This document shows, in pieces, positions 17,111 to 26,036 of a stretch of 64,000 bases of DNA. The translations under genes and the position numbers were made by a program. Source of the stretch: Desulfovibrio desulfuricans (GTDB lineage Bacteria; Desulfobacterota; Desulfovibrionia; Desulfovibrionales; Desulfovibrionaceae); assembly GCF_024460775.1 (NCBI RefSeq), contig NZ_JANFYZ010000005.1:62001-126000 (forward strand). The letters are read 5' to 3'. Every line of letters starts with the position of its first letter. Position 1 is the first letter of the stretch. Below the pieces are notes generated by a model. The model saw only the letters and a list, made by a program, of their open reading frames with translations, searched no databases and was not told where the DNA came from.

Positions 17111-18058
17111 ATGCGTATTGCCGTGGGTCTGGGCAAAAAAGGCGGAGAAGAGCGTTTAGAGCGCCAGGGCATAAGCCGCCGTGACTTCATGAAATTCTGC
17201 ACGGCGGTGGCGGTGACGATGGGCTTTGGCCCCTCATTCGCCTCCGAGGTGGCCGCTGCGCTGACCGGGCGTCGTCCTTCGGTGGTGTATTTGCACGCCG
17301 CTGAATGCACGGGCTGTTCCGAAGCGCTGCTGCGCACTTACAAACCCTTTATTGATGCCGTCATTCTTGACACCATCTCTCTTGACTACCACGAAACCAT
17401 CATGGCCGCCGCTGGCGAAGCCGCCGAACAGGCCCTGCATGCCGCCGTGGAAAACCCCAATGGCTTTGTCTGTATGGTCGAAGGCGCCATTCCTACGGGT
17501 ATGGACAACAAGTATGGCTACATTGGCGGCCATACCATGTACGACATCTGCAAAGAAATTCTGCCCAAGGCCAAGGCCGTGGTCAACATCGGCACCTGTG
17601 CCTGCTACGGCGGCGTTCAGGCTGCCAAGCCGAACCCCACCGGCGCCAAGGGCGTAAACGAATGCTTTGCCAGCCTGGGCGTCAAGGGCATCAACATTCC
17701 CGGCTGCCCCCCCAACCCCCTCAATATGGTCGGCGCACTTGTGGCCTTCTTGCAGGGCCAGAAGATCGAACTGGACGAACTGGGCCGCCCGCTCATGTTC
17801 TTTGGTCAGAGCGTGCATGACCTTTGCGAACGCCGCAAGCACTTCGACGCTGGCGAGTTTGCGCCTTCCTTCAATTCGGAAGAAGCGCGCAAGGGCTGGT
17901 GCCTTTACGAAGTGGGCTGCAAAGGCCCGCAGACGTACAACAACTGTCCCAAGGTTCTCTTCAATGAGACCAACTGGCCGGTGGCTGCCGGGCATCCCTG
18001 CATTGGTTGCAGCGAACCCGGTTTCTGGGACGAAATGTCGCCGTTCTACCAGAACTAG
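17111..18058 (+). CDS. hynB: Periplasmic [NiFe] hydrogenase small subunit
   Basis: 315 residues from ATG 17111 behind AGGAGG. It has a twin-arginine signal (SRRDFMKFC, then a hydrophobic stretch) that exports the folded heterodimer. Fe-S ligands are visible: [10 protein letters not shown] (proximal cluster), [19 protein letters not shown], and the C-terminal pattern [26 protein letters not shown] for the medial and distal clusters. It carries electrons from the active site to cytochrome c3. The large subunit gene starts eight bases after the stop. Confidence 0.96.
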   Translation: MRIAVGLGKKGGEERLERQGISRRDFMKFCTAVAVTMGFGPSFASEVAAALTGRRPSVVYLHAAECTGCSEALLRTYKPFIDAVILDTISLDYHETIMAAAGEAAEQALHAAVENPNGFVCMVEGAIPTGMDNKYGYIGGHTMYDICKEILPKAKAVVNIGTCACYGGVQAAKPNPTGAKGVNECFASLGVKGINIPGCPPNPLNMVGALVAFLQGQKIELDELGRPLMFFGQSVHDLCERRKHFDAGEFAPSFNSEEARKGWCLYEVGCKGPQTYNNCPKVLFNETNWPVAAGHPCIGCSEPGFWDEMSPFYQN

Positions 18059-18066
18059 GGGGAATC

Positions 18067-19746
18067 ATGAGCCAGATCAAACAAACGCCCCAGAGCAGCT
18101 ACACCGGGCCCATTGTGGTGGACCCGCTGACCCGCATCGAAGGGCATCTGCGTATTGAAGTTGAAGTTGAAGGCGGCAAAATCAAGGACGCCCGTAGCTG
18201 CGGCACACTTTACCGTGGCCTTGAAGTCATCCTGAAGGGCCGCGATCCGCGCGACGCCCAGCACTTCACCCAGCGCACTTGCGGCGTCTGCACCTACACG
18301 CACGCCCTTGCTTCCACCCGCGCGCTTGAAGACGCCATCAACAAGCCCATTCCGGCCAACGCCACCTATATCCGCAACCTCGTTATGGCCATGCAGTTCA
18401 TGCATGACCACGTGGTGCATTTCTATCACCTGCACGCCCTCGACTTTGTGGACGTGGCCAATGCCCTGCAGGCCGACCCGGCCAAGGCAGCCAAGCTGGC
18501 CCAGTCCATTTCGCCGCGTCCGGCCAAGGCAGAAGACTTTGCCGCCGTGCAGGCCAAACTGAAGACCTTTATCGAAAGCGGCCAGCTTGGCCCCTTCACC
18601 AACGCCTACTTCCTGGGCGGCCACCCGAGCTACTACCTGGAGCCGGAAGCCAACCTGGTCGCCACCGCCCACTATCTGGAAGCCCTGCGCGCCCAGGTGG
18701 AAATTGCCAAGGGCATGGCCGTATTCGGCGCCAAAAACCCGCACACCCAGTTCACCGTGGCTGGCGGCGTGACCTGCTACGAAGCCTTGTCGCCCCAGCG
18801 CATCAAGGAATTCCGCGAATTGTACAAGAAGGCACGCACCTTCATTGAACAGGTCTACATTCCCGACCTGCTCATGGTTGCCGGTCAGTACAAGGACTGG
18901 GCGGCTCTGGGCGGCACCGACAACTTCATGGCGTTTGGCGAATTCCCCGCTGCTGGCGGCGAACGCGACCTCAACAGCCGCTGGTACAAGCCCGGCGTCA
19001 TCTATGACCGCAAAATCGGCTCGGTGCAGCCCTTTGATCCTTCCAAGATCGAAGAACACGTGCGCCACAGCTGGTACGAAGGCGACAAGGCCCGTGCCCC
19101 CTACGAAGGCGAAACCAAACCCTTCTTCACCAAGATGGGCGACACCGACCGTTATTCCTGGCTCAAGGCTCCCCGCTATGCGGGTCAGTCCATGGAAACC
19201 GGCCCCCTCGCTCAGGTGCTGGTGGCCTACGGTCAGAACCACAAGACCATCAAGCCTGCGGTTGACGGCGTGCTGAAGGCCCTGAACGTTGGCCCCGAAG
19301 CCCTGTTCTCCACGCTGGGCCGTACTGCTGCCCGTGGCATCCAGACCTTGGTTATCGCCCAGCAGACCGAAAACTGGCTCAACGAGTACGAAAACAACAT
19401 TGCCAAGGACAAGCAGATCGTCGAAGATTATGCTGTTCCTGCCAATGCCAAGGGCGTGGGCTTCCTGGATGCCCCCCGTGGCGGTCTTTCGCACTGGATC
19501 CGCATTGAAGAAGGCAAGATCGGCAACTTCCAGCTCGTGGTGCCCACCACCTGGAACCTCGGACCGCGGGACGCCAAGGGCGCCATGGGTGCTGCCGAGC
19601 ATGCGCTTATCGGCACCCCTGTGGCCGATCCCAAGCGCCCGGTTGAAATCCTGCGCACCATCCACTCCTTCGACCCCTGCATCGCATGCGCCGTGCATGT
19701 TATCGATGGAGAAACCAACGAAGTGCACAAGTTCAAGGTGCTGTAA
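18067..19746 (+). CDS. hynA: Periplasmic [NiFe] hydrogenase large subunit
   Basis: 559 residues from ATG 18067 behind GGGGAA. It holds the NiFe site: the N-terminal RTCGVCTYTH and C-terminal DPCIACAVH supply the four cysteines. The last motif has Cys, not Sec, so this is [NiFe] and not [NiFeSe] hydrogenase. The 15 residues after the final His (VIDGETNEVHKFKVL) are expected to be removed by a maturation protease, probably the one at 19977. There is no signal peptide; export relies on the small subunit. A terminator follows at 19783. Confidence 0.97.
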   Translation: MSQIKQTPQSSYTGPIVVDPLTRIEGHLRIEVEVEGGKIKDARSCGTLYRGLEVILKGRDPRDAQHFTQRTCGVCTYTHALASTRALEDAINKPIPANATYIRNLVMAMQFMHDHVVHFYHLHALDFVDVANALQADPAKAAKLAQSISPRPAKAEDFAAVQAKLKTFIESGQLGPFTNAYFLGGHPSYYLEPEANLVATAHYLEALRAQVEIAKGMAVFGAKNPHTQFTVAGGVTCYEALSPQRIKEFRELYKKARTFIEQVYIPDLLMVAGQYKDWAALGGTDNFMAFGEFPAAGGERDLNSRWYKPGVIYDRKIGSVQPFDPSKIEEHVRHSWYEGDKARAPYEGETKPFFTKMGDTDRYSWLKAPRYAGQSMETGPLAQVLVAYGQNHKTIKPAVDGVLKALNVGPEALFSTLGRTAARGIQTLVIAQQTENWLNEYENNIAKDKQIVEDYAVPANAKGVGFLDAPRGGLSHWIRIEEGKIGNFQLVVPTTWNLGPRDAKGAMGAAEHALIGTPVADPKRPVEILRTIHSFDPCIACAVHVIDGETNEVHKFKVL

Positions 19747-19782
19747 CAGCGCATTGGACTTGCGGTAAATTGGCTTTGAAAA

Positions 19783-19807
19783 GGGCGGGCATTCCCCGCC
19801 CTTTTTT
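19783..19807 (+). terminator. Terminator after hynA
   Basis: GGGCGGG/CCCGCCC with loop CATTC followed by six T residues. It lies between hynA and the protease gene, so protease expression may come from partial read-through or its own promoter. Confidence 0.85.
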
Positions 19808-19976
19808 ATTTTTGCGGCACAGCAGCAGAACTTTCCCGCATACAGCCTGCAATACAGTTGCGCGAACAGCATAGACCAGAGAAAAATATTTTGGCATACT
19901 GCACAGATATGCAGCATTGCATCCACATGGGACGCCGTGCGCACACTGGCAGCAACCCCCACATGAGAGCGCCAAC

Positions 19977-20468
19977 GTGGAACAAAAAAGAATAATGATT
20001 ATGGGCGTCGGCAATATATTGCTGACAGACGAAGGCTTCGGCGTACGCGCCGTGGAATATTTGCAGGCCAGATACACATGGCCGGAAAATGTTCGCCTTG
20101 AAGACGGCGGCACGCAAGGCCTTTTGCTTATGTCCACGCTGATGGATTGCGATACGCTGGTGGTTCTTGACGTGGTGCTCGGGCCGGAAAAACCCGGCAC
20201 CATCTATATGCTGGAAGGCGAAGACCTGCGTAAAAGCCTGAGCTTCCGCGATTCCATGCACCAGACAGACCTTCTGGACACTCTGATCACATGCAGCATG
20301 GCCGGGCACGATGTGCAGGCCGTTGTTTTTGGCCTACAGCCTTTTGACTACCACACCATGCAGGTTGGGCTGACCCCGGAAGCCGAAAAACTGCTGCCGG
20401 AATTTTGCACCAAGGTTGTTGCTGCGCTTGCAGAGCGCGGCATCGCCACCGCGCAGCCTGTTGCCTGA
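19977..20468 (+). CDS. Hydrogenase maturation endopeptidase (HybD/HupD type)
   Basis: 163 residues from GTG 19977, preceded by GAGAG; the frame is open back to 19917 but the protein signature starts here. The family opening IMGVGNILLTDEGFGVRAVEYL contains the first Ni-binding acidic residue; VVLDVVLG and the later SMAGHDVQAVVFG (His) supply the others. The protease removes the C-terminal tail of the large subunit once nickel is inserted. Its position after hynBA supports HynA as its target. Confidence 0.9.
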   Translation: MEQKRIMIMGVGNILLTDEGFGVRAVEYLQARYTWPENVRLEDGGTQGLLLMSTLMDCDTLVVLDVVLGPEKPGTIYMLEGEDLRKSLSFRDSMHQTDLLDTLITCSMAGHDVQAVVFGLQPFDYHTMQVGLTPEAEKLLPEFCTKVVAALAERGIATAQPVA

Positions 20469-20615
20469 GAAAACTCGCTGCAACCGGGTATTCTGTGTTT
20501 TTTTGACGCAATGTCGTCAGGTAGAGGCCCGAATTCATTGCGTGAGGGAATCGCGCAACTTGAATTGTCTGCATCGCAGCGACCCGCCAGCCAGCTATCT
20601 GCCTTACAATAAAAC

Positions 20616-20660
20616 AAGCCGGGCACGCTATCGGAAATTTCCGACTCGCGCCCGGCTTTG
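20616..20660. terminator. Nested hairpin terminator
   Basis: AAGCCGGGC pairs with GCCCGGCTT around an inner perfect palindrome TCGGAAATTTCCGA. It sits between the convergent protease and DUF523 genes and probably works both ways. Confidence 0.7.
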
Positions 20661-20689
20661 TTGCACTGTCAGCTTTTGTCTGATGCTGG

Positions 20690-21124
20690 TCAGGATTCGT
20701 CAGGGAGCGAGAGTTCGCTGAACAGGGCAAAGCCCTCGGCGCGCAGCATTTCTGCCCACACGCCATCCCCCGCACAAAATGTATGGCTAAAGCTGCCATC
20801 ATAAATACGGTCAAATCCACAGGATGGCGAGCGGCTCTTTATAATTGCGGCTGTGCAGGCATTCTTGCGGGCAAGTTCCATAGCAAGGGCCGCGCCACGT
20901 TCAAAAGCATCCGTCACGTCCTGGCCGTCACGGTTCACAACGCGGTTGCCCGACCGTTCGCAGGGGCTGCGCGGCGTTTCAAGCCCGCCCAGGATCTCAG
21001 GGCAGGCAGGCACTGCCCTGCCCTCTTCGACCAGCCGCACCACAAACGCGCAGGTATTGTCGCCGCCATCATAGCGGCAACGTTCTCCTGCCAGACAGGC
21101 GCTGACTATGTAGCGCTGGGGCAT
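20690..21124 (-). CDS. DUF523 family protein
   Basis: 144 residues, a full DUF523 domain. Conserved features are SACLAGERCRYDGG near the start, VPACPEILGGLETPR, and the Cys motif IIKSRSPSCGFDRIYDG. The cysteines suggest a metal or redox role, but the family has no proven function. The start codon overlaps the stop of the preceding 76-residue protein gene (TAATG), so the two are translationally coupled. Confidence 0.85.
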   Translation of the reverse strand: MPQRYIVSACLAGERCRYDGGDNTCAFVVRLVEEGRAVPACPEILGGLETPRSPCERSGNRVVNRDGQDVTDAFERGAALAMELARKNACTAAIIKSRSPSCGFDRIYDGSFSHTFCAGDGVWAEMLRAEGFALFSELSLPDES

Positions 21125-21354
21125 TACTTGCTTTCACCTTCGGGCAGCAGGGCCGCTTCCCACATTTCCTGATAATACATGCAGGTGCCGGGGTTCCAGG
21201 CCGTGGCCGTGGCGTGGTCATAACTTTCGGTTATGGGCCAGTCGGTGTGGGGCTTTAAGGCTTCCTCAAAGGAAGGGGCCTCCACAACAGCCTCAAATTC
21301 CAGATTCAGCGTATAATTGGGGCCTTTCATAAAGCGCAGATGATAATGCGGCAT
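21124..21354 (-). CDS. Small conserved-looking protein coupled to DUF523
   Basis: 76 residues (starting MPHYHLRFMKGPNYTLNLEF). I do not recognise a family. It is acidic and aromatic-rich, without signal peptide or membrane segment. Its TAA shares a base with the ATG of the DUF523 gene. GGCATAG-type sequence before the ATG is weak, but the coupling and the normal codon pattern support a real gene. Confidence 0.6.
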   Translation of the reverse strand: MPHYHLRFMKGPNYTLNLEFEAVVEAPSFEEALKPHTDWPITESYDHATATAWNPGTCMYYQEMWEAALLPEGESK

Positions 21355-21575
21355 AGCCTTATCCTTCGCACAGTTTCGTCGGCAATACCGGACGAACAGT
21401 TATCAAGCCCGGAGCAAGGGGCAGTCATGCGCCGCAGACTTGGTCATGCGGGGTGGACGTTGTCGCGCCCCACCCGTTGCATGCCAATGGCGCGCAACCT
21501 TGGCCGTGACAGCCGGGCGTATTCATTTGTACCTTGCAAGGGCTGCAAGCTCGTTACAGTCGCAGCACACAAGAG

Positions 21576-21601
21576 CGCCGGGGAGGAAACCCTCCCCGGC
21601 G
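21576..21601 (-). terminator. Hairpin after the YeiH / small membrane protein operon
   Basis: CGCCGGGGAGG pairs perfectly with CCTCCCCGGCG around a four-base loop, 27 bases beyond the stop of the 54-residue gene on the minus strand. The T run is weak. Confidence 0.6.
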
Positions 21602-21627
21602 TTCATATCAATGGGCGTCAGGCACGT

Positions 21628-21792
21628 CTAGTGCGTGGTCATGACAAACTTGCTGATGACAAAGAGCACAACCAGCAGAACCACGCCGATGCCCCAGCTC
21701 CAGTGAACGAGCTTGAGTTCAACGGGATCCAGCGGTTCGTATTCCATCTTCTCGATTTCTTCGTGAAGCTTAACTTCCGTTTTCGTTTCCAT
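21628..21792 (-). CDS. 54-residue single-pass membrane protein downstream of YeiH
   Basis: ATG 21792 is preceded by GGAG (GGAGTAAGTT), and the frame ends with TAG at 21628. The protein has a charged N-terminal half (METKTEVKLHEEIEKMEYEP) and a single C-terminal membrane helix (WGIGVVLLVVLFVISKFV) ending MTTH. It begins 20 bases after the stop of the transporter gene on the same strand and was too short for routine ORF calling. A small accessory subunit of the transporter is the natural inference. I recognise no family. Confidence 0.75.
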   Translation of the reverse strand: METKTEVKLHEEIEKMEYEPLDPVELKLVHWSWGIGVVLLVVLFVISKFVMTTH

Positions 21793-21812
21793 AACTTACT
21801 CCGTATATTGGA

Positions 21813-23252
21813 CTAGCCAGCCATCACAGGCGGGGTCATGCCGTGGAAGAAGGCATAAGAAATGAACAGGCCCACCCAGATGATGAAGCCGAACAGGCAC
21901 ACGATGTACACAACTGCCAGACGGCCAATGCCTTCTTCCTTCAGCTTGCGGAAGTTGGACACCAGACCGATGCTGAAGAAGGTCAGCAGGAAGAACATGA
22001 CGCGGAAGCCGTTGAGGGCGCCAGCCATGGACTTGCCGAGCTTGTGCAGTTCAGGCGAAGACAGGCAGAAGAACAGCAGGATCAGGAAGGTGCCAAGGTA
22101 CCCCAGCACGAAGCGGGGGAAACGATCCATAACGTCGCTCCAGGTCATGGTGCGCTCGCCACGGGTTTTGTCGAACTTGGCAGTCCAGATGTAGGCGAGG
22201 ACCAGAGCCCACACGCCGATGAACATATCGATGAAGATTTTGACGGTGGTGGTCACCATCACGACCCAGCCTGGCTCCCACTTGGTGCCAAGGCCAGCCA
22301 TCTTGGAAAGAATCAGGGATTCAGTGATGGCGCCGCTGGCGATAGCGCCGCCGTCAGACTTAACGGCAAGGCCCATCCAGCCACCGGCCACCATGGGTTC
22401 GGTGTACAGGAAGTGCTGCGCGATAAAGGGCAGGATCAGCATTTCGATGCAGGTGAACACCACGACCAGCGAGGAAACCATGATCGGCACCACAGGCCGG
22501 GCGCGGATGGCGCCGCCGGTGGCAATGGCCGCCGAGACGCCGCAAATGGAAATGCCCGAAGCAAGGGGAGCGGCCCATTCTTTATTGAACTTGAAGTACT
22601 TACGAGCCACGTAGTAAACAACGGACCAATACAGCAAATAAGCTTCAACAATGGCGCACAGGCCTCGGAAAATAACGTGACCGGCAAAACCGGCGGCGTC
22701 GGCGGCCTTCACGCCAAGTTCGGCACCAAGAATAACGATGGCGATCTTGACGAAAAGTTCGGGGCGGCAGGCTTCGCGCAGGGATTCAGCAAAACCGGGC
22801 GTAAGGTTGCCCAGCAGAATACCCATGACCAGGGCCACAATAAGGCCAGCCTCGGTGCTCAAACCAAGCGACCAGGTGATGCCCTGCTTGGCGATTTCCG
22901 TGGGGTTGGCTGCAATGTAGGCGTTGGCGCCAACAGTGTAGCAGGCGATGGCGATGAAGAAAATGCAGGTAAAACCATAAAGGAACTTGCCGATGTTGCC
23001 CTTCATGAGCTTGATGCCCACAGACATGACGGCGGCAATGAACACATAGCTGGCGATCAAAGCCCCCACGCCAGGCAACATGCCTTTGGATGCCGATTTC
23101 CAGCAATCAAGCGGGCTGTTAACCCACATGCCCATTTTGAGGCCCCAGCCCAGCAGATCCAGGCCAGCGAACTTGCCCAGCGCCAGCAAGAAGATGAAGC
23201 AGCCGATAAGCAGGGCTACTTTGTCTTCATTATAGGCTTTTGTTGATGCCAT
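21813..23252 (-). CDS. YeiH-type (UPF0324, putative sulfate exporter family) transporter
   Basis: 479 residues, about 12-13 membrane helices. ATG 23252 has GGAGGAG eight bases ahead; a TTG two codons earlier is less likely. Family motifs include IAIVILGAELGVKAAD, SGISICGVSAAIATGGAIRA and GGAIASGAITESLILSK. The family is called a putative sulfate exporter; in a sulfate reducer the substrate could be sulfite, taurine-derived sulfur or another anion, and direction is unknown. It is co-transcribed with the 54-residue membrane protein. The protein is longer than E. coli YeiH, with extra C-terminal helices. Confidence 0.85.
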   Translation of the reverse strand: MASTKAYNEDKVALLIGCFIFLLALGKFAGLDLLGWGLKMGMWVNSPLDCWKSASKGMLPGVGALIASYVFIAAVMSVGIKLMKGNIGKFLYGFTCIFFIAIACYTVGANAYIAANPTEIAKQGITWSLGLSTEAGLIVALVMGILLGNLTPGFAESLREACRPELFVKIAIVILGAELGVKAADAAGFAGHVIFRGLCAIVEAYLLYWSVVYYVARKYFKFNKEWAAPLASGISICGVSAAIATGGAIRARPVVPIMVSSLVVVFTCIEMLILPFIAQHFLYTEPMVAGGWMGLAVKSDGGAIASGAITESLILSKMAGLGTKWEPGWVVMVTTTVKIFIDMFIGVWALVLAYIWTAKFDKTRGERTMTWSDVMDRFPRFVLGYLGTFLILLFFCLSSPELHKLGKSMAGALNGFRVMFFLLTFFSIGLVSNFRKLKEEGIGRLAVVYIVCLFGFIIWVGLFISYAFFHGMTPPVMAG

Positions 23253-23698
23253 ACCCAAACTCCTCCGTACAGGTTAAGCTAAACAAACAAACTCCAGCCG
23301 CACCTACGCCGCACAGACCACCTTGTTCCATAAAGAACAGAGCAGTCTTCATGAGGCGTCTTGCCGCGGAAACAGCTGGAAACCGATACTTGCAGCACCA
23401 ATTCTCTGGTCTGCCGACCATTGGCGCACGTGGAAAAACATACCTTTATGCAAGATATTGTCAAGCTTAAGTCCAAAGTTTAACAATCAGTAAGCAGGTC
23501 CCAGAGCTGTTTCGCCAGCGGGTAAAGCAAAAAAAGCGCACCACCTCCTCGCCCTTCCATTCACGTGCCTGCACATGTGCCGCCTCCCAAAACCTCGTTG
23601 AAGATTGGAGGCATAGCATAAAAATGCAGGCTAAAACATTTTTTTCAGATTTTCTGTTGACACTACCCGGCAGTTTCACATATACACGTTTCTCGCGT
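23253..23698. promoter_or_regulatory. Intergenic region with tRNA promoter
   Basis: Divergent spacer between the YeiH-type gene and the tRNA pair. TTGACA (23657-23662), an 18-base spacer and TATACA (23681-23686) form a strong promoter 12 bases before tRNA-Gln. No other feature is evident. Confidence 0.7.
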
Positions 23699-23773
23699 TG
23701 GGCTGTCGTTCAATTGGCAGGACGACGGATTCTGACTCCGTTAATCAAGGTTCGAGTCCTTGCAGCCCAGCCA
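23699..23773 (+). tRNA. tRNA-Gln (CUG)
   Basis: A 75-base cloverleaf with acceptor TGGGCTG/CAGCCCA, anticodon stem ACGGA/TCCGT with loop TTCTGAC (anticodon CTG), T arm GGTTCGAGTCC and encoded CCA. It is transcribed with tRNA-Glu ten bases downstream. Confidence 0.96.
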
Positions 23774-23783
23774 ACAACACCGC

Positions 23784-23860
23784 GTCCCCATCGTCTAGCC
23801 GGCCCAGGACAACGGCCTTTCACGCCGTCGACAGGGGTTCAAATCCCCTTGGGGACGCCA
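23784..23860 (+). tRNA. tRNA-Glu (UUC)
   Basis: A 77-base cloverleaf with acceptor GTCCCCA/TGGGGAC, anticodon stem ACGGC/GCCGT with loop CTTTCAC (anticodon TTC), T arm GGGGTTCAAATCCCC and encoded CCA. Confidence 0.96.
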
Positions 23861-23869
23861 CTTGAGAAT

Positions 23870-23902
23870 AAAGGGTTACATTGAAAAATGTAACCCTTTT
23901 TT
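23870..23902 (+). terminator. Terminator of the tRNA operon
   Basis: AAAGGGTTACATT/AATGTAACCCTTT hairpin followed by a T tract, ten bases after tRNA-Glu. Confidence 0.9.
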
Positions 23903-24132
23903 CGTGCGCTTTCTACAGTCCCAAGGGCGCAGTCCCCCGCAACATTCATTTTCTTTTGCTTTGGCGCCTTCTGCACGTGAGGGCAAGCAGCTTTGTTGGT
24001 ATTCCCATTTTTTTGCGGAGCCGCGGCGCTACCTCAAGATAGCGTCCCCCTTGCCCATATGGGCAAGCCGCCGCTATACTTGCCATTGCCCGGCCCTGAG
24101 GCCGCAGGCCAATCCCACCAAGGAAACCGCCC

Positions 24133-25350
24133 ATGTCCGCATCCCTGCTGCTCAATCCCTTTCGCACCGCGCCTGCTCAAGGCGTGGCCGTTACCGATTT
24201 TTCGCCCGCCGTGGCCCTACACGTCCGCGCGTACCATGCCTCTTTCAGCCAGTATTGCCCCACCCCACTGGTGAGCCTGCCGTGGCTGGCGGCAAGCCTT
24301 GGCCTGAAAAACGTCTGCGTAAAGGATGAATCGCACCGCTTTGGGCTTAACGCCTTCAAGGTGCTTGGCGGCTCCTACGCCGTGGCCCGCTGCCTTGCCG
24401 AGCGCATGCGCCTGCCCGCCGAAGGCCTTGCGCGAGGCATGCTTGACGCCCCCGCCGCCAGAGCAACCGCAGGACAGATTACTTTTATCAGCACAACGGA
24501 CGGCAACCACGGCAGGGGGCTGGCATGGGCAGCCCGCGAGCTGGGCTATCCCTGCATCATCTACATGCCCAAAGGATCGGACAAAACCCGTCAGAACAAC
24601 ATTCTGGCGCTTGGCGCGCAGTGCAGCATCACGGACCTCAATTATGACGACACCGTGCGTATGAGCTGGAATCTGGCGCAGGAAAAAGGCTATGTGATGG
24701 TGCAGGATACCGCGTGGGACGGCTACGAACAGGTTCCCGCATGGATCATGCAGGGTTACCTTACCCTCGCCGCAGAAATTCTGGAGCAGATGGACGCAGC
24801 CGCCATTCGCCCGACGCACTGCTTTCTTCAGGCTGGCGTGGGGTCATTTGCCGCTGCTGTGGCGGGTTTTCTGGTGGCGGCCCTTGGCGAAAAGGCACCC
24901 CGATTCATCGTGGTGGAACCGCATGCCGCCAATTGCTTTTACCGCTCCGCGCTGGCGGGCGACGGCAAGGCCCATGCCGTGAGCGGCGACCTGCAAACCC
25001 TCATGGCCGGGCTTGCCTGCGGCGAGCCGAGCAGTCTGGCCTGGAGCATCCTCAAGGATTACAGCGCGGCCTTCATGTCCTGCCCGGATTACATGGCAGC
25101 CAACGGCATGCGTATGCTGGCAGCGCCCGTGAGGGGCGATCAGCCCATTGTTTCCGGCGAATCTGGCGCGGCTGGCGCGGGCGCGCTGCACTGGCTCATG
25201 AGCAGCCCCACGGCGGCAGACCAGCGCACAGCTCTGGGCCTGAACGCCGATGCCTCGGTTCTGCTCATCAGCACCGAGGGCGACACTGTGCCGCACATCT
25301 ATAAAAAGATTGTCTGGCAAGGCGCGTATGCGGATGAGGAATGCGTCTGA
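24133..25350 (+). CDS. dpaL: Diaminopropionate ammonia-lyase
   Basis: 405 residues. A fold-type II PLP enzyme that converts 2,3-diaminopropionate to pyruvate and two ammonia. The PLP lysine is in FGLNAFKVLGGSYA; TTDGNHGRGLAWAA binds the cofactor phosphate and substrate; SGESGAAGAGAL and STEGDT match the family's C-terminal part. The gene stands alone between the tRNA operon and a convergent GNAT gene, with no YgeY/YgeW-like purine or diaminopropionate neighbours, so its physiological substrate here is less certain. Confidence 0.9.
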   Translation: MSASLLLNPFRTAPAQGVAVTDFSPAVALHVRAYHASFSQYCPTPLVSLPWLAASLGLKNVCVKDESHRFGLNAFKVLGGSYAVARCLAERMRLPAEGLARGMLDAPAARATAGQITFISTTDGNHGRGLAWAARELGYPCIIYMPKGSDKTRQNNILALGAQCSITDLNYDDTVRMSWNLAQEKGYVMVQDTAWDGYEQVPAWIMQGYLTLAAEILEQMDAAAIRPTHCFLQAGVGSFAAAVAGFLVAALGEKAPRFIVVEPHAANCFYRSALAGDGKAHAVSGDLQTLMAGLACGEPSSLAWSILKDYSAAFMSCPDYMAANGMRMLAAPVRGDQPIVSGESGAAGAGALHWLMSSPTAADQRTALGLNADASVLLISTEGDTVPHIYKKIVWQGAYADEECV

Positions 25351-25453
25351 CAACAGCCCCACCCGTCAACCTCGCACCCATCAACTATGCATCTGTCGGC
25401 GCGGGATTCCCTCGCCCCACATCCCGCGGGGGGGCATATGCCCCCTGCGCCCG

Positions 25454-25990
25454 CTACCGGCTGTTTTCCCATTCCTTTTTCAGCAGGGCATAGAGGCATG
25501 TATTTTCGTATTTGGGCGTTCCATCGGCATTGCTGACAAATGAAATGAACTCCTTGAAAAGCCCTTCCCTGCGCATGCCCAGCCGCTCGCACAGTTTTTG
25601 CGAGCGGATGTTGTCATCTTCCACATAGGCATATATCCGCCGTGCGCCCTTGCGGGTAAAAAGAATATCAATGAACGCCCTTGCGGCCTCGCTTGCGTAT
25701 CCTTTTCCCTCATGGCTGGCGTTCAGATGCCAGCCCAGACCATAGGTATCCGGCTCATCATTCGCGGCAAACATCAGCCCGATCATCACATCCTGCTCCT
25801 TGAGGCAAACCGCCAGTTGCACGGGGTCTGCGCTTCGCCGCGCAACGTCGGCAACCGCCGCTTCCATCGAATCCAGACGGTCAGACGCAAAACAGTGGAC
25901 GCGTGGGTGCGAAAGCATTTCAAACAAGCCTGCCGCATCCTTGGCTTCAAAAGGTCTCAGGACAAGACGTTCCGTTTCAAATTTTGCCAC
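25454..25990 (-). CDS. GNAT acetyltransferase (RimJ/RimL-like)
   Basis: 178 residues from GTG 25990, which has AGGAGG five bases ahead; the open frame reaches 26029. The opening FETERLVLRPFEAKDAAGLFE is typical of RimJ/RimL-type N-acetyltransferases, and the acetyl-CoA loop is in NASHEGKGYASEAARAFI, followed by NIRSQKLCERLGMRREG. It lies 46 bases after the RND pump gene on the same strand and may be co-transcribed with it, which would fit modification of a toxic amine, but the target is unknown. Confidence 0.85.
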   Translation of the reverse strand: MAKFETERLVLRPFEAKDAAGLFEMLSHPRVHCFASDRLDSMEAAVADVARRSADPVQLAVCLKEQDVMIGLMFAANDEPDTYGLGWHLNASHEGKGYASEAARAFIDILFTRKGARRIYAYVEDDNIRSQKLCERLGMRREGLFKEFISFVSNADGTPKYENTCLYALLKKEWENSR

Positions 25991-26036
25991 AGCAACCTCC
26001 TGTATTTCAAAATCATCATCTCTGATCATGGCATGC

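Noticed and set aside
18067-19746. [NiFeSe] hydrogenase
   Set aside because: The last motif reads DPCIACAVH with Cys codons and no TGA, so it is the [NiFe] type.
23699-25350. tRNA-Glu as an integration site with dpaL as cargo
   Set aside because: No integrase, no repeated tRNA 3' end downstream and no composition break were seen.
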